Source: an uncultured Pseudomonadota bacterium
Lineage (GTDB): Bacteria > Myxococcota_A > UBA9042 > CAIXZC01
Length of the DNA stretch: 10,713 nt
Assembly: GCA_937876385.1 (NCBI GenBank)
Contig: CALFHQ010000229.1
Location: forward strand, 1 to 10,713
Reading direction: 5' to 3'
Positions within the stretch are counted from its first letter, which is position 1, and the number at the start of each line of letters is the position of its first letter. The notes beneath the pieces were generated by a model that was not told the origin of the DNA, did not search any database, and worked only from the letters and a program-made list of their open reading frames with translations. Positions 7,860 to 10,713 of this stretch are shown piece after piece. The position numbers and the translations under genes are program-made.

Positions 7860-7872
7860 CCGCCTCCGGCGG
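7860..7872. repeat. GC-rich inverted repeat at the eutN ribosome site
   Basis: CCGCC (7860-7864), TCC, GGCGG (7868-7872). On the minus strand the GGAGG ribosome site overlaps this repeat. If transcription starts upstream of 7872 the hairpin could mask the site; with the predicted start near 7868 it could not form fully. Confidence 0.4.
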
Positions 7873-7874
7873 CT

Positions 7875-7904
7875 ACTGTAACGGTGGTGCGCCTTTCCTG
7901 TCAA
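7875..7904 (-). promoter_or_regulatory. Promoter for the eutN-type pair
   Basis: On the minus strand TTGACA (7899-7904), an 18-bp spacer and TACAGT (7875-7880). The -35 is perfect and the -10 has two mismatches to TATAAT. A start site near 7868 would leave a leader of about 13 nt, just enough for the GGAGG site. Confidence 0.6.
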
Positions 7905-7943
7905 GTATTGCCCGCACGGCCAAAGATCCTTCCCAGAAACCCC

Positions 7944-7974
7944 TTGACAACCCCCGAGGCACCCGCGCTAGATC
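7944..7974 (+). promoter_or_regulatory. Candidate dnaA promoter
   Basis: A perfect TTGACA (7944-7949) is followed by the weak -10-like TAGATC (7969-7974) at 19 bp. The -35 is strong, the -10 and spacing are not ideal. It would give a leader of about 90 nt. Its -35 mirrors that of the divergent eutN promoter. Confidence 0.45.
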
Positions 7975-7984
7975 GGGGGGCAAA

Positions 7985-7997
7985 CGAAATATTTTCG
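7985..7997. repeat. AT-rich palindrome in the dnaA leader
   Basis: CGAAA (7985-7989), TAT, TTTCG (7993-7997), a perfect 5-bp inverted repeat around an AT core, 72 bp before the dnaA start and just downstream of the candidate promoter. It could be an operator or a hairpin in the leader; no protein can be named. Confidence 0.4.
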
Positions 7998-8069
7998 CTT
8001 TGGAATGGACCCTTCGATTGCCTGCCAAAGAGGCGCAATCGGGATAGTAGATAGAAAGGATTCAACTCA

Positions 8070-9377
8070 ATGGAACAAGTGTGGCGTCAAGCTCAAGAGG
8101 AGATGAGAAAGCGGGTCTCCGGAATCGAATACAGGAAGTGGGTTGCTCCCATCAGTCCCATTGAATGGCACAACGGGACGGTTCGCATCCTGGTTCAAGA
8201 TGGGGAATTTCAAAGCTGGTTCGCTCAGAAGTACGAAGAGCTCCTCGAACAGGTACTGGAATCCATCCTCGAGAAGCCGATCTCGGTGGAGTACAAGCTC
8301 AAGAATCCGGAGCTGTTCGAGAGCAAGGATCTGGTTCGAAAAGAGGTCAGCGAATCCAACCTCGTGCCCCATTACACCTTCGAAAACTTCGTCGTCGGTC
8401 CCTCCAACCACATGGCCAGAGCTGCCGGAGTCGCCGTCGCCAACAGCCCGGGACGCTCTTACAATCCACTGTTTGTCTATGGAGGCACGGGGCTCGGTAA
8501 ACCGCACCTTCTCCACGCCATCGGAAACCAAGCGGCCCGGAACCACCCACGCTTGCGGGTCCTGTACATCACGTCGGAGACCTACGTCAACGACCTCATG
8601 TCGGGAATCAGACAAAACAGAATGGATCATTTCCGAAGCAAATACAGGGACTTCTGCGATCTTCTCCTGGTAGACGATATCCAGTTTCTGGCGAACAAAG
8701 AGCGCACACAGTTGGAGTTCTTCCATACATTTAATGCCCTCCATGCGGCGGGAAAGCAGGTCGTGTTTACCAGCGATCGAGATCCCCACGAGCTGTCCGA
8801 CATTGAAGACCGGCTGAAATCCCGCTTCGAATGGGGGCTTATTGCCGACATCAAACAACCCGAGCTTGAAACGCGAGTGGCCATCCTCAGACACAAAGCA
8901 GAGAGTCGCTACGGAATGGAGGTCCCCAACGACGTCGCCATGTACCTGGCCGAGAAAATCAAGGACAACATCCGAGAGCTGGAGAGCTGTTTGAACCGGC
9001 TGCATCTGGAGTTGCAAGGCCCCCACTTCGAGATGACCCTGGAGGGGGTGACGGAGTCTTTCGACTCATACTTCAAACGCCAGACCAGACGGGTTACCGT
9101 GGAACAAGTCCAGAAGTCCGTGGCACATCGCTTCTCGGTTACCGTTCCCGAACTCCTCTCTCCCAGCCGCAAGAAGAACATCGCCCTCCCACGACACATC
9201 GCCATGTACCTGGCCCGGAAACTGACCCTGGTCTCCTTCCCCGAAATCGGGGAGCGCTTCGGGGGCCGGGATCACTCCAGCGTCATGGCCGCCTGCAAGA
9301 AGATTGAGAAGAACATGAAGGTGGATCACAAGCTCCACCAGGCCGTGACGGAACTGCAGCAGCGCATCAAGCGATAG
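8070..9377 (+). CDS. dnaA: Chromosomal replication initiator protein DnaA
   Basis: A 435-residue AAA+ ATPase that binds DnaA boxes, opens the origin and helps load the replicative helicase. Domain I spans about 1-77, a very short domain II follows, the AAA+ domain III starts near YTFENFVVG (102-110), and domain IV carries the DNA-binding signature GGRDHSSV (398-405). Walker A reads GGTGLGKPHLL (138-148), Walker B LLLVDD (198-203), sensor 1 FTSDRDPHEL (233-242), the box VII arginines EDRLKSRFEWG (246-256) and sensor 2 NIRELE (300-305). The residue after the Walker A lysine is Pro145 where the family has Thr (codon CCG at 8502-8504). All other motifs are intact, so a sequencing error or an unusual ATP site must be weighed. 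AAGGA lies 9 nt before the ATG. It is followed by the likely origin and dnaN. Confidence 0.97.
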   Translation: MEQVWRQAQEEMRKRVSGIEYRKWVAPISPIEWHNGTVRILVQDGEFQSWFAQKYEELLEQVLESILEKPISVEYKLKNPELFESKDLVRKEVSESNLVPHYTFENFVVGPSNHMARAAGVAVANSPGRSYNPLFVYGGTGLGKPHLLHAIGNQAARNHPRLRVLYITSETYVNDLMSGIRQNRMDHFRSKYRDFCDLLLVDDIQFLANKERTQLEFFHTFNALHAAGKQVVFTSDRDPHELSDIEDRLKSRFEWGLIADIKQPELETRVAILRHKAESRYGMEVPNDVAMYLAEKIKDNIRELESCLNRLHLELQGPHFEMTLEGVTESFDSYFKRQTRRVTVEQVQKSVAHRFSVTVPELLSPSRKKNIALPRHIAMYLARKLTLVSFPEIGERFGGRDHSSVMAACKKIEKNMKVDHKLHQAVTELQQRIKR

Positions 9378-9419
9378 CTCCCTTGAAACGCCCGGCGAGG
9401 CAACCATTTTTCTCCCCCC

Positions 9420-9442
9420 AAAAAAAAGAAGGTCATTTTTTT
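9420..9442. repeat. A-tract/T-tract inverted pair after dnaA
   Basis: Eight A (9420-9427), eight mixed bases and seven T (9436-9442). It could fold into an A:T stem and, followed by the T-run, act as a weak terminator for dnaA; equally it may bend or ease melting of the origin DNA. Confidence 0.45.
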
Positions 9443-9579
9443 GCACACCTCGAAAAGTTGCCCTAGACTGGGTTCATGGCATGCTGGGGAAATCTGTGTC
9501 AAACCTGTGGAAAACCGTGTGGTCAATTTCGCCCGCCCGTTTTCTAAACAGGGCTCCCACAAACCGTCCACACACAGGT

Positions 9580-9595
9580 GGGGGTCTGCTCCCCC
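9580..9595. repeat. GC hairpin in the dnaA-dnaN gap
   Basis: GGGGG (9580-9584), a 6-nt loop and CCCCC (9591-9595), followed by TTGTT. It resembles a short intrinsic terminator lacking a real T-tract. A second small inverted repeat, GTTG GG CAAC, follows at 9598-9607. Confidence 0.4.
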
Positions 9596-9642
9596 TTGTT
9601 GGGCAACCTCGAGAGCCCCTTTTCCCCGTTCCCACAGCCCTT

Positions 9643-9656
9643 ATGACTGTTGTCAT
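9643..9656. repeat. Palindrome over the dnaN -35 element
   Basis: ATGAC (9643-9647), TGTT, GTCAT (9652-9656), a perfect 5-bp inverted repeat that overlaps the -35 hexamer of the dnaN promoter. It has the shape of a small dimeric-regulator operator, but no regulator can be named. Confidence 0.4.
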
Positions 9657-9678
9657 TTAAAAGGATTTGATCTATAGA
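9650..9678 (+). promoter_or_regulatory. dnaN promoter
   Basis: TTGTCA (9650-9655), a 17-bp spacer and TATAGA (9673-9678): one mismatch in the -35, two in the -10, ideal spacing. A start near 9685 gives a leader of about 23 nt containing GAGGT/GGAG before the dnaN ATG. Confidence 0.6.
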
Positions 9679-9694
9679 GAATAGAACATAGGAC
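9674..9694 (+). repeat. Three ATAG heptamer direct repeats
   Basis: ATAGAGA, ATAGAAC and ATAGGAC lie back to back in exact 7-bp register, overlapping the -10 element and start site of the dnaN promoter at the edge of the AT-rich stretch. Confidence 0.5.
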
Positions 9695-9707
9695 CTGAGG
9701 TGGAGAA

Positions 9708-10713
9708 ATGAAATTCAGCGTTCAGCGAGACCAGTTCATCAAGATGCTGTCCAGAGCCCAGGGCATCGTGGAGAAGAAATCCACCATCGCCGTGCTCTCC
9801 CATCTGCTCCTCGAAACCGATGGGGACAATGCCATCAAGTTGACCTGCACCGATTATGACGTGGTTCTCATGGACCGTTGTCCGGCCCAGGTCGAGAAGG
9901 AAGGGAAGGCCGTCATCGGCGGAAAGACTCTGTACGATGTCATGAAGGTTCTTCCTTCCGTGGACGTGAAATTCTCGAAGGAAAGCGGCGAACGAATCGT
10001 CATCGATGCGGGAAATACCAACTACGTACTGTCCGGCGCCGATCCGGATGATTTCCCCCGAATCGAGAAGGAAGACGAGGAACCCTCCTTCACCGTTCCC
10101 ATCTCCACCTTCCGAAAGATGCTGGCGAAGACCGCCTTCTGCATGTCCCAGGAGGAGGCCCGCTTGAATCTCAACGGGATACTCTTCGACCTGCGGGAAG
10201 AAGCCGACGGCATGACCTTCATCTGCGTTGCTACCGACGGACACCGCTTGGCCAAGGTCGAGCGACTGCTGGCCGGCAAGGAACCTCCGGTGGATCTCGA
10301 AAACGGGATCATCGTTCACCGAAAGGGGATCACCGAAGTGCGCAAGATAATCGACTCGGAGACGGGAGATGTTTCCATCGGTTTTGCCAGTGGAGAGGTT
10401 GTCTTTCGAGCTGGAAATGCAGCGCTGTACGTTCGAGAAATCGACGAAGAATACCCCGATTACACCAGTGTCATCCCCAGCGGTTTCGAAAGCGAATTTG
10501 CCGTGGATGGTCCGGAACTCATCGAGGGAATGCGGCGCGTGCTGCCCCTCACCGACCCCAACGTCTTGACTGTGAAGTTGGCGGTGGAAGCCGAGAAGCT
10601 CGTCATCTCCTCGGCCAATCCCCAGACCGGTTCGGGGCAGACATCGGTGTACGCCGATTTCTCCGGAACACCGTTCTCGGTGGGGTTCAATCACCGCTAC
10701 CTTCTGGACAGCG
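9708..10713 (+). CDS. dnaN: DNA polymerase III beta sliding clamp (5' part, runs off the edge)
   Basis: The frame is open from the ATG at 9708 to the right edge: 335 residues visible of an expected 366-375, so roughly 30-40 C-terminal residues are missing. The protein is the ring-shaped clamp that tethers DNA polymerase III to DNA. Recognisable parts are the N-terminal MKFSVQRDQFIKML, VEKKSTIAVLSHLLLE (21-36), CTDYDVVL (47-54), GGKTLYDVMKVLP (71-83), VATDGHRLA (174-182), EYPDYTSVIP (248-257), ISSANPQTG (300-308) and the C-terminal FNHRYLLD (327-334). All three clamp subdomains are represented. GAGGT lies 6 nt upstream of the ATG. It follows dnaA across the likely origin and has its own promoter. 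The third-domain C-terminus, part of the partner-binding cleft, lies outside the window. Confidence 0.96.
   Translation, partial: MKFSVQRDQFIKMLSRAQGIVEKKSTIAVLSHLLLETDGDNAIKLTCTDYDVVLMDRCPAQVEKEGKAVIGGKTLYDVMKVLPSVDVKFSKESGERIVIDAGNTNYVLSGADPDDFPRIEKEDEEPSFTVPISTFRKMLAKTAFCMSQEEARLNLNGILFDLREEADGMTFICVATDGHRLAKVERLLAGKEPPVDLENGIIVHRKGITEVRKIIDSETGDVSIGFASGEVVFRAGNAALYVREIDEEYPDYTSVIPSGFESEFAVDGPELIEGMRRVLPLTDPNVLTVKLAVEAEKLVISSANPQTGSGQTSVYADFSGTPFSVGFNHRYLLDS

Larger units (their letters stand above)
9378..9707. other. Candidate replication origin (oriC) between dnaA and dnaN
   Basis: A 330-bp gap without genes, in the position where oriC often lies. DnaA-box-like nonamers (consensus TTATNCACA) are TTTTGCACA (9439-9447, plus, one mismatch), TTTTCCACA (9506-9514, minus, one mismatch), TTTGACACA (9495-9503, minus, two mismatches) and TTGACCACA (9518-9526, minus, two mismatches). 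The three minus-strand sites start 11 and 12 bp apart, about one helical turn. An A8/T7 tract pair sits at 9420-9442, and an AT-rich stretch at 9641-9690 next to dnaN could serve as the unwinding element. No perfect DnaA box is present, which weakens the call. Which gap holds the true origin is not proved; the dnaA upstream region shows no boxes by eye. Confidence 0.6.

Noticed and set aside
7581..7904. Upstream extension of the second eutN-type gene to 7904
   Set aside because: Arg/Gly/His-rich out-of-frame translation of the first copy; the conserved domain starts at the coupled ATG at 7580.
8067..9026. Minus-strand 319-codon open frame opposite dnaA
   Set aside because: Complete antisense overlap with an unmistakable dnaA; codon-bias shadow.
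9580..9607. Strong intrinsic terminator for dnaA
   Set aside because: The stem is only 5 bp and no T-tract follows, so it is listed only as a hairpin.
9672..10694. Minus-strand 340-codon open frame opposite dnaN
   Set aside because: The plus strand is clearly the sliding clamp; the antisense frame is a shadow with no family features.

Overview
The window is the chromosome-replication neighbourhood of a Gram-negative bacterium, most likely a myxobacterium-like or Bradymonas-like member of the former Deltaproteobacteria. That placement is inferred from two large lipoproteins with acidic Asp/Leu-rich linkers, a MopE-type (DNNCDG) cysteine-rich surface protein fused to a glycine-rich tail, moderately high GC, and a dnaA-dnaN pair. 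No rRNA or other strong taxonomic marker is present.

Layout, left to right. Positions 1-224 hold no gene I can name; one weak frame may run off the left edge. Positions 225-1403 (-) encode a class I/II PLP-dependent aminotransferase. It is divergent from 1543-3273 (+), a secreted lipoprotein with an alpha/beta-hydrolase domain. Convergent with that is 3329-7135 (-), a 1268-residue lipoprotein with MopE-like Ca/metal-binding motifs, CxxC modules, a probable beta-helix segment and an extreme glycine-rich C-terminus. Positions 7302-7855 (-) hold two tandem, translationally coupled EutN/CcmL-type bacterial microcompartment vertex proteins. Divergent from these is dnaA (8070-9377, +), then a 330-bp AT- and box-bearing gap that is the likely oriC, then the 5' part of dnaN (9708 to beyond the right edge, +).

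How it fits together. DnaA and the beta clamp are the initiation/elongation core, with the dnaA-dnaN gap holding DnaA-box-like sites, an AT-rich stretch and a good promoter for dnaN. The eutN pair and dnaA are transcribed away from each other from a shared 214-bp region with facing TTGACA -35 elements. The two lipoproteins are envelope or surface proteins with no evident link to replication. They share the same style of acidic linker after the lipidated cysteine.

Most notable points: (1) DnaA carries Pro instead of Thr directly after the Walker A lysine (GKP for GKT). (2) A pair of microcompartment pentamer genes sits beside the replication origin with no shell hexamer or enzyme gene in view. 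(3) The dnaN promoter/oriC edge has three 7-bp ATAG repeats and a palindrome over the -35. (4) The large lipoprotein has an unusual combination of modules.
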